A DNA stretch of 64,000 bases from Ostreiculturibacter nitratireducens (GCF_032670585.1 NZ_JAVQHL010000001.1:372001-436000); one strand, 5' to 3'. Positions 50,519 through 60,210 are shown, counted from the first letter of the stretch. A program made the numbers and translations. Notes: generated by a model from the letters alone, not told the origin.

Positions 50519-51388
50519 ATGACATTTGAAGAGATCAGCCGGGAAGTGCCCGCCTTCCTGCAACTCGGTGATCAGCCCGAACGCGGGTCCAGAACAGGTA
50601 TGAAAGCAGACACATCAATGGCGGAAATGCGCACCCCATCAAGGGAGCTGAAGGAGCGGCTTGCCAGAGGCCTGGCCAATTCCTTGCTGCCGTTCTTCCG
50701 TCGCTATCCCTACCGGGGGCCGTGCAGCATCTTCCACCTGAATGTGAGGGGGGCTTACTCACCCATTGACGGGTTCTTCTACAACCGGATTCCGAAGGCG
50801 GCGAACACGACCGTTTCCGGCATCCTTGCCGAGAATTCCTCTTACCATCGACCGTTTTCCGGGAACCGGGACAAGGCGAGGATGCTGCGCCCCGCTTTCA
50901 TGTCCCGGTCGCAAGTGGACAGCCTCTCGACAGACGCCGTCTTCACTTTCACCGTGGTGCGAAATCCCTACGCACGCGTCCTGTCTGCCTACCAGGACAA
51001 GTTCCTGCGCGGCAAACCGCAACTGCGTCGCTATGCTTCGATGATGAACTGCCCGGACGGACAAGTACTTGACTTCGTGGAGTTTTGTCGGTTCCTTGAT
51101 CGCGGCGGCCTGTATCTGGACGCACATTGGGCGCCGCAATCCTGCCTGATGCTCTTGCCGGTGCCCGAATTCGATCTCGTGGCCAAGGTCGAGACATTGG
51201 ACAGAGACATGGCGACGATCATGAACCGGATCTGGGGAATTACACCGACCGAAAAGCTGAAGAAGGCCGGCACGTCGACGGGCGCCGATGGCAAGCTGCG
51301 CGCGCAATACACGGACGAAGCCAAAGATATCGTCGACCGGCTCTATGCCGGCGATTTCGATGCCTTCGGCTACGAGCCTACGCTATAG
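50519..51388 (+). CDS. Sulfotransferase-family protein
   Basis: This protein of up to 289 aa is in the Sulfotransfer_2 class, which transfers sulfate from PAPS to a carbohydrate or lipid. The 5'-phosphosulfate loop reads FFYNRIPKAANTTVSGIL (Lys in RIPKAAN), and the 3'-phosphate site reads VVRNPYARVLSAYQDKF. The start is uncertain: ATG at 50519 or 50600 are both possible and neither has a good ribosome-binding site. It is single and divergent from the amidotransferase-like gene and converges on the lipoate ligase gene. A link to the sulfur locus is only positional. Confidence 0.8.
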   Translation: MTFEEISREVPAFLQLGDQPERGSRTGMKADTSMAEMRTPSRELKERLARGLANSLLPFFRRYPYRGPCSIFHLNVRGAYSPIDGFFYNRIPKAANTTVSGILAENSSYHRPFSGNRDKARMLRPAFMSRSQVDSLSTDAVFTFTVVRNPYARVLSAYQDKFLRGKPQLRRYASMMNCPDGQVLDFVEFCRFLDRGGLYLDAHWAPQSCLMLLPVPEFDLVAKVETLDRDMATIMNRIWGITPTEKLKKAGTSTGADGKLRAQYTDEAKDIVDRLYAGDFDAFGYEPTL

Positions 51389-51515
51389 GATCCAGCCCAC
51401 TTCGCCATCCAAGCGCAATGGCGCACCTCTCGTCCGCGGCAACACATTCGGCCTCCAAGTGCCGAAGCAGGCAGAGGGTCGTCTTCCCCCTGCCCCCTTC
51501 CAATGCCGGACGACC

Positions 51516-52592
51516 TCAGGCCGGGCCTTCGGCCGCGGCCATGACCGCAACCGCGATGTCGTCCGCCGTCACGCCGGGCGTTTCGATGCCGAGTTTCTTC
51601 ATTCCGGCCTCGGCCGCCTCGCGAAGTTTCTCACGGTCGAGCGGCGTGCCCTTCAGTTCCTCCGCGAGCCTGTCGATCCCGTCCGGCGGCAGGCAGGTGA
51701 AGTCGCCCGAGAGCATCAGGTCCTCGAGCTTGCCGTCACGGCCCAGAAGATGCACGCGGATGAGGCCACCGGGAGATTTGTGGGCGCTTTCCGTAAGGTG
51801 CGTCCCTTCCGAGATCTTCACACCCATCTCGACCAGCTTGCGGCCTTGCCAATAGGTCCATTCGGGATCGGCCAGCATCTTCTCGGCCTCCGCGATTGCG
51901 GCAAGCTCGGCCTCCGTCGGCTGGTCCTCAACCGGTTCGACCTTCAGGACGTCGGCGCAATGCTTCAGGAAGCGTGCCTTCAGATCCTCGCGGCTTGGCG
52001 GGGTGCCGAGTTCCTTCACCATCGTCGTCATGTAGTCGTTCAGCGTCTGGAAGAGCTTGTCGCGGAACTTCTCGCTCGGCACCTTCAGGCAGTGGGCCAT
52101 CGTCTCGGTGTCGAAGTCGAACATGAAGCTGCCGACCATGACCGTCGCCTCACCGATGGATGCCGCGCCCGTCCCGCCGATCTTGCGGCCCTTCACCTGG
52201 ATGTCGTTGACGGGCCGGTAGGCCGCGTCGATGCCGAACTCCTTGTAGGTGCGCACCACGGGTTCGATGAACAGCGGGTAGAGGTTCACCGCGTATTCCG
52301 GAGCCTTGCCGCGGGGATAGATGAAATGCGTGAAAAGCTGGTTGTGGTCCAGGTAGACCGCGCCGCCTCCCACATGGCGGCGGATGATCGGGAAACCGTT
52401 CGATCGGCAGAACTCCTCATCCACTTCCTTGGCGATTTCCTGGTGCATGCCGACGCAGACATAGGGCGTTTCGGGCGAGACCAGCGACAAGACCGGGTCA
52501 CCGTCGGCGGTCATTGCCTCGGCAAGGCCATGATAGACCGCCTGGCTCCGCATCGCCGAAACCAGCCCGAAATCGATAACCCTCAGCCGCAT
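51516..52592 (-). CDS. slplA: Lipoate-protein ligase sLpl(AB), sHdr-associated
   Basis: This 358-aa ligase activates lipoate or octanoate with ATP and attaches it to a lysine, here most likely of LbpA. The catalytic core has the RRHVGGGAVY motif (71-80) and Lys137 in KIGGTGAASIG. A C-terminal accessory domain (from about 250, EWTYWQGRKLVEMGVKISEGTHL) corresponds to LplB, so the bipartite ligase is fused in one chain. It is in the same region as LbpA and the radical SAM/LipT genes, as in the novel lipoate-assembly route of sulfur oxidisers. Confidence 0.9.
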   Translation of the reverse strand: MRLRVIDFGLVSAMRSQAVYHGLAEAMTADGDPVLSLVSPETPYVCVGMHQEIAKEVDEEFCRSNGFPIIRRHVGGGAVYLDHNQLFTHFIYPRGKAPEYAVNLYPLFIEPVVRTYKEFGIDAAYRPVNDIQVKGRKIGGTGAASIGEATVMVGSFMFDFDTETMAHCLKVPSEKFRDKLFQTLNDYMTTMVKELGTPPSREDLKARFLKHCADVLKVEPVEDQPTEAELAAIAEAEKMLADPEWTYWQGRKLVEMGVKISEGTHLTESAHKSPGGLIRVHLLGRDGKLEDLMLSGDFTCLPPDGIDRLAEELKGTPLDREKLREAAEAGMKKLGIETPGVTADDIAVAVMAAAEGPA

Positions 52593-52700
52593 TTGTCATC
52601 CTCCTCCTTGGCCCCTTCGCCTGGTCCATCATTTCCCGATTGTCCCGATGAGACAAATGTCATTTCGTCGCCCCGTCAGGTCTGAACGGGCGGCACTGCC

Positions 52701-55070
52701 CTATTCCTCAGGCCAGCCTTCGGATTCCTCCAGAAGCCGCCGCACGTCGGGATGATCCGGGTATTCTTCCTGCAGCACGGCGAGGTGCCTGCGCGCAAGT
52801 GCCGGATCGCGCCCGGCTAGAAGCTCGACGCGCTCCACGTTTTCCGAGAGGTACTGCGGCGTCATTCCCTTCTCGACGCAGGCGACGAGCGCCGCATCCA
52901 GCGCCTCGGGTGTCGGGGTCCCCTCGCCTTCCAGAAGCCCCAGATAACGCAGGTCCGTAGCAAGCTGGACCGCATACTCCTCCTCAAGGCTGATCGCCGC
53001 ACGGTAGGCCGCCAGCGCATCCTCCTTGTGCGAGGCCAGCAGATGCGCGGCCCCAAGGGTATCGAGCCGCTCCGCGTTCCGCCCCAGTTCCAGGGCCGCC
53101 TGAACATGCGTGAGGGCCTTGTCCGCGTCGCGATACTCGGGAAGTCCGGCCGTCGCGTACACCCAGGCGACGAAGTTCAGCACCGACTCGTATTCCGGGT
53201 CGATCGAGATAGCGGTTACCAGTTGGTCGATCGCAAGTTCGTAGTTGCCCAAGTGAAAGGCGAGCATGCCGAGAGACCGGCGGGGATACTTGTAGTCCGG
53301 GTCGAGGCGGATGCTTTCGTCGAAGGCGGCACTTGCCTCATCGAACTTGCCCGAATACCCGAAGGAGAGACCCCGGTAATATTCGATCCGCGCCAGGAAA
53401 TCCGTGCGGCCGGACGTTTGAGGGTCTTCGCGAAGAAGTGTCTCGCCCAGTTCACGGGCCCTGTCCAGATCGGCGATCGCCTCGTCGTAGCGATGGTCCG
53501 ATCTCAGCGATCGGCCACGCTCGAAGTAGCTCTTGGCCTTGGCCTCCAACCGGCCGATGTCGACGCCGTCAACGGAAGGATAGCGCTCCGCAAGCGCCAG
53601 AGCGCGCCCGTAGGCTACGGCGGCTTCCGGGAAGCGGTCATCGACGTACAGGTCCCTTCCATGCTCGTAGTACGCGCTTTCAAGGAATTCGACGGTCTCG
53701 GCGTCAGGCCGGTCGCCTGCTGTCAGCCGGTCGGCAAGCTCCCAGGCCTCCTCGTATCTTTCCATTGCCAGCAGGTAACCGATGTCACCGAGGTCGAAGC
53801 GGCCCGGCGATATCCCGAGGATCTCTCCCGCGGCGCGATTGAACTCGATGATGGGGCCATGAACCGGAACCCACTCGCTCCCGCCCCAGTTGGTCGCGAC
53901 GACGTTACCGTAGTTCCCCGCCACCCAGCCGACGCGCGCATCGCGCATGACAAGCGCGTGGAACGACAGGAACGCATCGCCGGTCAAAAGCTCCAGCCAC
54001 CAACCGGCACCGCCATCGTCCGTCGCCAGGATTATGCCGTAGGTTCCCACGACAAAGGCATTATCCGCCGAGGTCGCGTAGACCGCAGTGGCCCGGAGCG
54101 TCGAAGGCTCGGTGAATTGCTCTTGATCCAGGAGTTCGGGCGGCCAGATGTTCGCGGTCTGCGAAAACCAGGTGCGGCCGGCATCCTCGCTTTTCAGGAT
54201 CGCAAGACCTCCGTCAAGGCGTCCGACAGCCCAGACGTTCGTGCCGTCGGCAGTGTGGATTCCGCTGATGGACTGAACGTCGTCCACGGACGAGATCTCC
54301 GGGATGACGAAGACGCGCTCCCAGCTTCGCCCGCCGTCCTCCGTCCGCCATATCCCGCGCGTCCCGCCAGCGAGCCCGGTCTCGGCTCCGAGCATCTTGA
54401 CCGTATTGAGCGCCCTTGTCGGCACCATCGCGAGCCTTTGCCAACTGCGCCCGCCGCCCTCGGTCCCATAGACGGACGAATATTCGCCGACGAGCCAGCA
54501 ACTCGCGGCGTCGATGCAGTCTACGGAGAGATGCGTTCCCCTGCCCGCGCCAGTTCCGCCTGCCCATGTCTGCCCGCCGTCCTCCGTCCTGAGGATCGCT
54601 CCTTCGTGGCCGACGGCGATCCCGCGCAGTTCGTCCACGAAGTCGATTGACCGAAGGTGCGAAATGATCCCGGTCTCCTGCCGCTCCCAGTGCCCGCCAT
54701 CGTCGGAGGAATGCAGGATCAGCCCATCCCAGCCGGCGATCCATATCTCCGACAGTCCGACGTCTCCGGTTTCTGGTCGCGCTTCGCCCGGCACCTCCCG
54801 CGTGTAGCCGGGCGTGACGACGTCGATCCCGTGAAGCCACATCGGGTTTTCGAAGAGATCGGCGAAATCCCGGAGGTTCGAGATCTGCTCGTCGATCTCC
54901 TCCGCACGCTCCGGATCCGCATCGAGAGCTTCGCCGACCTTGCTGATGAACAGCCAGATATCATCGATGGGGAACGACGGGGGCTCAAGCTCCTGGGCTC
55001 TCAGAGGGGCTGCGACGGATAGCATCGCGGCCAACGCCGCATGCGCCAGTGGACAGCGACCGCGCCCCAT
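52701..55070 (-). CDS. Exported Ycf48-like beta-propeller plus TPR protein
   Basis: This 789-aa protein has a signal peptide (ALAAMLSVAAPLRAQ). The middle part (about 80-430) is a Ycf48/BNR-type beta-propeller with repeated sorting-type motifs: HSSDDGGHWE, RTEDGGQTW, EGGGRSWQRL, RTEDGGRSW, KSEDAGRTW and TDDGGAGWW. The C-terminal 350 residues are TPR-like helices. Ycf48 helps assemble membrane complexes in phototrophs, and related proteins occur in non-phototrophs without known function. GGGAGGG precedes the ATG at 55070; the longer frame covers an SDR gene on the same strand in another frame. An inverted repeat ACCAAAG-N7-CTTTGGT (55121-55141) lies upstream. Confidence 0.83.
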   Translation of the reverse strand: MGRGRCPLAHAALAAMLSVAAPLRAQELEPPSFPIDDIWLFISKVGEALDADPERAEEIDEQISNLRDFADLFENPMWLHGIDVVTPGYTREVPGEARPETGDVGLSEIWIAGWDGLILHSSDDGGHWERQETGIISHLRSIDFVDELRGIAVGHEGAILRTEDGGQTWAGGTGAGRGTHLSVDCIDAASCWLVGEYSSVYGTEGGGRSWQRLAMVPTRALNTVKMLGAETGLAGGTRGIWRTEDGGRSWERVFVIPEISSVDDVQSISGIHTADGTNVWAVGRLDGGLAILKSEDAGRTWFSQTANIWPPELLDQEQFTEPSTLRATAVYATSADNAFVVGTYGIILATDDGGAGWWLELLTGDAFLSFHALVMRDARVGWVAGNYGNVVATNWGGSEWVPVHGPIIEFNRAAGEILGISPGRFDLGDIGYLLAMERYEEAWELADRLTAGDRPDAETVEFLESAYYEHGRDLYVDDRFPEAAVAYGRALALAERYPSVDGVDIGRLEAKAKSYFERGRSLRSDHRYDEAIADLDRARELGETLLREDPQTSGRTDFLARIEYYRGLSFGYSGKFDEASAAFDESIRLDPDYKYPRRSLGMLAFHLGNYELAIDQLVTAISIDPEYESVLNFVAWVYATAGLPEYRDADKALTHVQAALELGRNAERLDTLGAAHLLASHKEDALAAYRAAISLEEEYAVQLATDLRYLGLLEGEGTPTPEALDAALVACVEKGMTPQYLSENVERVELLAGRDPALARRHLAVLQEEYPDHPDVRRLLEESEGWPEE

Positions 55071-55255
55071 GAAAATCCCTCCCAGCTGCCCCGATAGAGA
55101 GAATGTTACGCGCGGTGCACACCAAAGCCTTTGACTTTGGTCAACTGGCGCCACTCGGGGCTTGAGACGAGAAAGGCGCAGTTGGGCAGCAGGCCTTTGC
55201 CATTTGACCGCCTCAGCCCGGCAGCCGAATGGGCTGGGACCGCTGGGCGCCGACC

Positions 55256-55996
55256 TCAGTAAGTCGCCCGGCCACCCGACAGGTCGAATACCGCGCCCGT
55301 GGTGAAGGAGTTCTCTTCCGAACACAGCCAGGCGATCATGCCTGCCGCCTCTTCGACCCTGAGGAACCGCCCGCGCGGGATCTTCGAAAGCATGTAGCCG
55401 ATATGTTCCTCGCTCATCTGGTCGAAGATCCGGGTGCGGGCCGCGGCAGGCGTCACGCAGTTCACGGCGATGTCCTGCCCCGCGTGTTCCTTGCCGAGCG
55501 ACTTCGTGAGCGCGATTACCCCCGCCTTCGAGGCCGAATAGGCGGCGGCATTCGGGTTGCCCTCCTTCCCGGCGATGGAGGCGATGTTCACCACGCGCCC
55601 GTAACCCGCCTGCTCCATCTGCGGCAGGATCGCGCGGCAGCAGTTGAAAACGCCGTGAAGGTTCACGTCGATGATCCGCTTCCACTCCGCCGGGTCGTAG
55701 TCGACAACGCGAGCGTTCGAGCCCGCGATGCCGGCGGAGGTCACGAGGATGGCGACCGGACCGACCTCGTCGGCGACGCCGCGGGCCAGGTCCATCACGG
55801 CGTCGGTCTCGGCGACGTCCACTGCATAGGCGATCCCGCCCAGCTTCCTGGCCGCCTCCCCTGCGAGCTCGGCGTCGCGGTCCCAGATCACCACACGCGC
55901 ACCAGAAGCCGACAGCCGCTCGGCGACCGCGAAGCCGATCCCCTGCGCTCCGCCCGTCACCACAGCCACACGTCCCGAAAGATCGTATCTGTTCAT
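55256..55996 (-). CDS. Short-chain dehydrogenase/reductase (SDR)
   Basis: This 246-aa classical SDR has TGGAQGIGFAV (about 14-24), the catalytic Tyr in NAAAYSASKAGV (YxxxK) and VNCVTPAAARTRI. The cofactor-binding Asp in VVIWDRD suggests NAD. The substrate is unknown; sugar or hydroxyacid SDRs are similar. It is divergent from ftsH with about 280 bp between. Confidence 0.87.
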   Translation of the reverse strand: MNRYDLSGRVAVVTGGAQGIGFAVAERLSASGARVVIWDRDAELAGEAARKLGGIAYAVDVAETDAVMDLARGVADEVGPVAILVTSAGIAGSNARVVDYDPAEWKRIIDVNLHGVFNCCRAILPQMEQAGYGRVVNIASIAGKEGNPNAAAYSASKAGVIALTKSLGKEHAGQDIAVNCVTPAAARTRIFDQMSEEHIGYMLSKIPRGRFLRVEEAAGMIAWLCSEENSFTTGAVFDLSGGRATY

Positions 55997-56275
55997 CGCT
56001 CCCCCCGATCCGACCGGAAACCCGATGCCCTCCGGCTAGCCCGATCTTATTTCGGCGCCGCGGCAGGGCAACCTTGCACTTGTCCCGAAGCGAAGGGACC
56101 ATCCCGATCGCGCCGGCAATGCCGTCAGCCCTCGAACACGCGGGCCATCCGCATCTGCGGGAGGGAACGGTTGCAGTAGCGGCCCTACAGGGTCACGATT
56201 GCATCGAAACCGCCGCGGTGTCCGAAACACCCGGAGGCAGCGGGGGACCGGAACGGGCTGGGAGGCAAGGCTTCG
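55997..56275. promoter_or_regulatory. Divergent SDR/ftsH promoter region
   Basis: The gap is about 280 bp, without a gene or strong repeat. GGGAGGCAAGG lies just before the GTG start of ftsH. No CIRCE or other heat-shock element is seen. Confidence 0.35.
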
Positions 56276-58099
56276 GTGGACAAGAAGCAGAAGTTCAGTC
56301 TGGGCTACGCCCTTTTCGCCTTCGCGCTGCTGTTCGCGGTTCAGTCGTGGATGGCGGTCCGCTCGACCGCGGTGATCGAGTACAGCCAGTTCCTGTCCTA
56401 CCTCGAAGACGGCAGGATTTCCTCGGTCACGGTGACAGAGACGCAGATCATCGGGACATTCAAGGACCCCATCGACGGCAAGACGGACTTCGTCACGACG
56501 CGGGTCGATCCCGGCTTCGCGGACGAGCTTGCAGAATACGACGTTCCCTTCACCGGCGCACGCGACGAGACATGGCTCACCACGATCCTGTCGTGGGTCA
56601 TTCCCACCGCACTGTTCCTCGGAATCTGGCTCTTCCTCTTCCGGCGGATTGCTGACCGGCAGGGAATGGGCGGGCTCATCAACATCGGCAAGTCCAAGGC
56701 CAAGGTCTATGTCGAGCGAGACACCGGCGTCACCTTCGACGACGTGGCCGGGGTGGACGAGGCGAAGGCCGAACTGCAGGAGGTCGTTTCCTTCCTGAAC
56801 GACCGCAGCCGTTACGGCCGACTGGGCGCGCGCATACCGAAAGGCATCCTCCTCGTCGGGCCGCCCGGCACGGGCAAGACGCTTCTCGCGCGCGCCATCG
56901 CGGGCGAGGCCGGGGTGCCGTTCTTCTCCATCTCCGGCTCGGAATTCGTCGAGATGTTCGTGGGCGTCGGTGCGGCGCGGGTGCGCGACCTTTTCGAACA
57001 GGCACGTCAGGCCGCGCCGTGCATCATCTTCATCGACGAACTCGATGCACTGGGACGCGCACGTTCCGGCTTTTCCGGTCTCGGCGGCAATGACGAGAAG
57101 GAGCAGACGCTGAACCAGCTGCTGTCCGAGCTCGACGGGTTTGATCCCGCGGTGGGGATCGTCCTTCTCGCGGCCACGAACCGGCCAGAGATCCTCGACC
57201 CCGCGCTCCTGCGTTCGGGCCGGTTCGACCGGCAGATCGTGGTGGACCGGCCCGAAAAGAAGGGCCGCGAACAGATCCTCAAGGTCCACATGCGCAAGGT
57301 GAAGGCGGACCCCGACGTCAGCCTCGAGGAAATCGCGGGCCTGACGACGGGATTCACCGGCGCCGACCTCGCGAACCTCGTGAACGAGGCCGCGATCATC
57401 GCCACGCGCCGCGGGGCAGAGCGCGTTTCCACGGACGACTTCACCGCGGCGGTGGAACGCATCGTCGCCGGGACCGAGCGCAAGACACGGATCATGAACC
57501 CCGACGAACGCGCGCGGGTGGCCTATCACGAGATGGGACACGCGCTCGCCGCCGCATCGCTGCACGGTGCCGATCCGGTGCAGAAGGTCTCGATCATTCC
57601 GCGCTCGATCGGGGCGCTGGGCTACACGATGCAGCGGCCGACCGAGGACCGTTTCCTCATCACCCGCGACGAGCTCGAGGAACGCATGGTGGTCCTGCTC
57701 GCGGGCCGTGCGGCGGAGGAAATCGTGTTTGGAGAGATTTCGACGGGCGCGGCCGACGATCTGGCCAAGGTGACGGACATCGCGCGGGAATGCGTGACAC
57801 GCTACGGGATGAGCGACACGATCAGCCACGTGGTGCTGGAGGAAAAGCGGCTTCGATATCTCGGTGATCGCGAGCTGCAAACCCAACAGCGCGACTACTC
57901 CGAGGAGACGGCGCGCGAGGTCGATCTTGCCGTGCGGGGCCTGGTCGACAGCGCATATGACCGGGCCAAGGCGATCCTGACGGAACGGAAGTCCGACCTG
58001 GAAACCGGCGCGAGGTTGCTTCTCGAACGCGAAACGCTCACGCCCGAGGATTTTCCTCCGCTTCAGAGACAGGCGCCAGCCAGGAAGGACCGCGGCTGA
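56276..58099 (+). CDS. ftsH: ATP-dependent zinc metalloprotease FtsH
   Basis: This 607-aa membrane AAA+ protease extracts and degrades membrane and short-lived cytosolic proteins. There are two transmembrane helices (about 10-28 and 102-122) around a periplasmic loop. The AAA module has Walker A at 195-202 (GPPGTGKT), Walker B IIFIDE (250-255) and the SRH region (RPEILDPALLRSGRFDRQ). The zinc site HEMGH is at 418-422. GTG start with a good ribosome-binding site. It lies away from the usual ftsH neighbours (tilS, folP), so it may be a second FtsH used by this locus, but the genome would be needed to tell. Confidence 0.93.
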   Translation: MDKKQKFSLGYALFAFALLFAVQSWMAVRSTAVIEYSQFLSYLEDGRISSVTVTETQIIGTFKDPIDGKTDFVTTRVDPGFADELAEYDVPFTGARDETWLTTILSWVIPTALFLGIWLFLFRRIADRQGMGGLINIGKSKAKVYVERDTGVTFDDVAGVDEAKAELQEVVSFLNDRSRYGRLGARIPKGILLVGPPGTGKTLLARAIAGEAGVPFFSISGSEFVEMFVGVGAARVRDLFEQARQAAPCIIFIDELDALGRARSGFSGLGGNDEKEQTLNQLLSELDGFDPAVGIVLLAATNRPEILDPALLRSGRFDRQIVVDRPEKKGREQILKVHMRKVKADPDVSLEEIAGLTTGFTGADLANLVNEAAIIATRRGAERVSTDDFTAAVERIVAGTERKTRIMNPDERARVAYHEMGHALAAASLHGADPVQKVSIIPRSIGALGYTMQRPTEDRFLITRDELEERMVVLLAGRAAEEIVFGEISTGAADDLAKVTDIARECVTRYGMSDTISHVVLEEKRLRYLGDRELQTQQRDYSEETAREVDLAVRGLVDSAYDRAKAILTERKSDLETGARLLLERETLTPEDFPPLQRQAPARKDRG

Positions 58100-58132
58100 G
58101 AGCGTCCTTCCCAGGGACGCGTTCCCGCCCGC

Positions 58133-59095
58133 TCAGCCGGGTTTGTATTCCCGGTTCGATTCGGGATCCTCGCTCGAATGGGCGAAGCCTTCGAAGGCCT
58201 TCCAAGCCTCCTCCGGGATCGACGCCCCTGCCCATTCGAGCGTCTGGGCGACCCTCTCGGGTTTCGACACGCCGACGATCGTAGAGGTGATGCGCGGGTC
58301 GCGCAGCGAGAAGCCGAGAGCCGCCGCACCCGGGGCGACGCCGTACTCAGCACAGAGCGCCTCGACCTCGCGCACCGGCGCCAGCGCTTCCGCATCCGCT
58401 TCCTGGTAGGTGACACGAGGCATCGCCGCGCTGCCCTTGGCAAGCACGCCACCGGCGAAGGGCGCGGCATTGAAGATCGCCATGCCCGCCTTGTGGGCGT
58501 AGTCGAACATCTCGTCCGCCGACCGGTTCAGGATCGTGTAGCGGTTGTGGCTGATGAGCGTGTCGAAGGGCCAGTCGCGCAGGATCGGGAACATCATGTC
58601 GACGCGCCCCATGGCGAGGCCCACGGCATCGGCCAGACCTTCCTCCTTGATCTTGAAGAGCTCGTCGAGCGCGCCGCCCTCCCGCGTGATTTCCTTCAGG
58701 TCGCGGGCATGTTCGGGGTCGTGCAGGTGCAGGATCTGCACCCGGTCGAGTGACAGCGCCTTCAGGCTTTCCTCGATCGACTGGCGCGCACGGGCGGCGT
58801 CGAAGCGTCCCGTCTCCATGTCGCGGTCGAGCTTGGTTGACAGGACGAAGCCGTCTGGCAGTCCACCCCTCTCGCGGATCACGGCGCCGATGCGCTCCTC
58901 GCTGCGACCGAAGCCGTAGTTGCGCGAGGTGTCGAGGAAGTTCACCGGCCCGTCGAAAACCGCGCGGACCGTCGCGCGCGCCCGCTCCTCGTCGACGGCA
59001 TAGCCGTAGGTGTCGGGCATATCGCCCAGAGCCGAGGCGCCGAAGCAGATATCCGTGACTTCGAGGCCCGTCTTTCCAATCGCTCGCTTCTTCAT
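58133..59095 (-). CDS. Aldo/keto reductase family protein
   Basis: This 320-aa protein has the (beta/alpha)8 fold and NAD(P)H-dependent activity. It starts MKKRAIGKTGLEVTDICFGASALG. The catalytic Asp, Tyr and Lys are in FLDTSRNYGFGRSE and VLSTKLDRD, and the His in ILHLHDPEH. It resembles D-threo-aldose/L-fucose dehydrogenases (galactose dehydrogenase-like subgroup). It follows an SDR gene by 10 bp. Confidence 0.87.
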   Translation of the reverse strand: MKKRAIGKTGLEVTDICFGASALGDMPDTYGYAVDEERARATVRAVFDGPVNFLDTSRNYGFGRSEERIGAVIRERGGLPDGFVLSTKLDRDMETGRFDAARARQSIEESLKALSLDRVQILHLHDPEHARDLKEITREGGALDELFKIKEEGLADAVGLAMGRVDMMFPILRDWPFDTLISHNRYTILNRSADEMFDYAHKAGMAIFNAAPFAGGVLAKGSAAMPRVTYQEADAEALAPVREVEALCAEYGVAPGAAALGFSLRDPRITSTIVGVSKPERVAQTLEWAGASIPEEAWKAFEGFAHSSEDPESNREYKPG

Positions 59096-59105
59096 CCTGT
59101 CCTCC

Positions 59106-59864
59106 TCAGATCGATCCCGCCTCGACCATGTAATTGTTTGCCGAACACATCGCGGCGTCGTCGGACGCGAGGAAAACCACCATGCGGGCGACGTAGACCG
59201 GTTCGATAAGATCGGGCAGGCACTGCCGGTTTCGCTGCTTCTCCAGCGCCTCGGGCGTCGCCCACAGCGTCTTCTGACGCTCGGTCATGATCCAGCCGGG
59301 AACGACCGTGTTGACGCGGATGCGGTGTCCGCCAAGGTCGCGCGCCATGGTCCGGGTCAGTCCGTGCACGGCGGACTTCGCGGTCGCGTAGGCGGGGAAC
59401 CCTCCTCCCGCTTCCCACCAGGAGTTGGAACCCATGTTGATGATCGATCCGCCGCCCCCCGCGATCATGTCGGGCGCGACCGCCTGGATGGCGAAGAACA
59501 TGTGGCGCAGGTTCGTCGCCATGCGTTCGTCCCAGTATTCCGGCGTGACTTCAGTCCAGTCGTGGCGGTCGTCACGGGCGGCGTTGTTCACCAGAACCTG
59601 AGCGGGGCCGAGGCGATCCTTGAGCGCGGCGAAGGCCCCCTGAAGCGCCTCGATATCACGGAGATCGCAGATCTCGAAGGCAACTTCGCCCTCCAGTCGA
59701 CCGACAAGGGCTTCGCTGGCCTCGCGGTCGAGATCGATGAAGCCGACACGCGCACCTTGCACCGCGAAGGCCGAAACGATCTCGGCGCCGATGCCCGAGG
59801 CGCCACCGGTCACGAAAACCGTGCGCCCCTTCAGGCTCGGGTAGATAGCGAATTCCTGCGTCAT
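59106..59864 (-). CDS. Short-chain dehydrogenase/reductase (SDR)
   Basis: This 252-aa classical SDR has TGGASGIGAEI (about 19-29), NNAARDDRHD in place of NNAG, and YATAKSAVHGL with the Tyr/Lys pair. GWIMTERQKTLWATPE resembles sugar SDRs such as L-fucose or D-arabinose types. AAAGGAA precedes the ATG at 59864. It is followed by an aldo/keto reductase and preceded by an SDR remnant. It probably belongs to a pentose or deoxy-sugar pathway. Confidence 0.87.
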   Translation of the reverse strand: MTQEFAIYPSLKGRTVFVTGGASGIGAEIVSAFAVQGARVGFIDLDREASEALVGRLEGEVAFEICDLRDIEALQGAFAALKDRLGPAQVLVNNAARDDRHDWTEVTPEYWDERMATNLRHMFFAIQAVAPDMIAGGGGSIINMGSNSWWEAGGGFPAYATAKSAVHGLTRTMARDLGGHRIRVNTVVPGWIMTERQKTLWATPEALEKQRNRQCLPDLIEPVYVARMVVFLASDDAAMCSANNYMVEAGSI

Positions 59865-59875
59865 TGCCGTTCCTT

Positions 59876-60052
59876 TCAGCTCTTGGCGAGGGCTTCGGCC
59901 CAATCGGGATGCCAGCGCGACAGCGCAGGACGGTTTTCGATCATGTCGCCGGCGGTCCAGCGCATCCGCCTGGCGTCCATCTCGGACGTAACCTCGTTGT
60001 CGGCACAGATGATGTGGAAATCGCCCGCCCCCCGGATAGCACGGGAGGCGCA
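59876..60052 (-). pseudogene. 3' remnant of a deleted SDR gene
   Basis: An open stretch of 58 codons ends in TGA 11 bp before the SDR gene at 59864 and has an in-frame stop at its upstream end (60053-60055). It translates to an SDR-like C-terminus (DFHIICADNEV, then TSEMDARRMRW and ENRPALSRWHPDWAEALAK). It has no Met start or cofactor domain, so the 5' part and promoter of the gene are lost. A perfect 10-bp repeat GAGGCGCATC-AC-GATGCGCCTC (60045-60066) sits at the break. Confidence 0.7.
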
Positions 60053-60210
60053 TCACGATGCGCCTCTGGCATCCTGTGTCAGGCTGCCCGACTGTGCAAG
60101 CCGGGTATGCGCCACGTCCGGAAATCGGAAGTCCGCGCACGAGTAACCTTGGTTTCCGGTGTCATTCCTGAACGTGACTGGTGGTTTTCCATCATTTGCG
60201 GAAAAGACGA

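Noticed and set aside
55071..56102. N-terminal extension of the Ycf48-like protein
   Set aside because: It is an off-frame reading of the SDR gene at 55256-55996; the ATG at 55070 has a good ribosome-binding site and starts a signal peptide.
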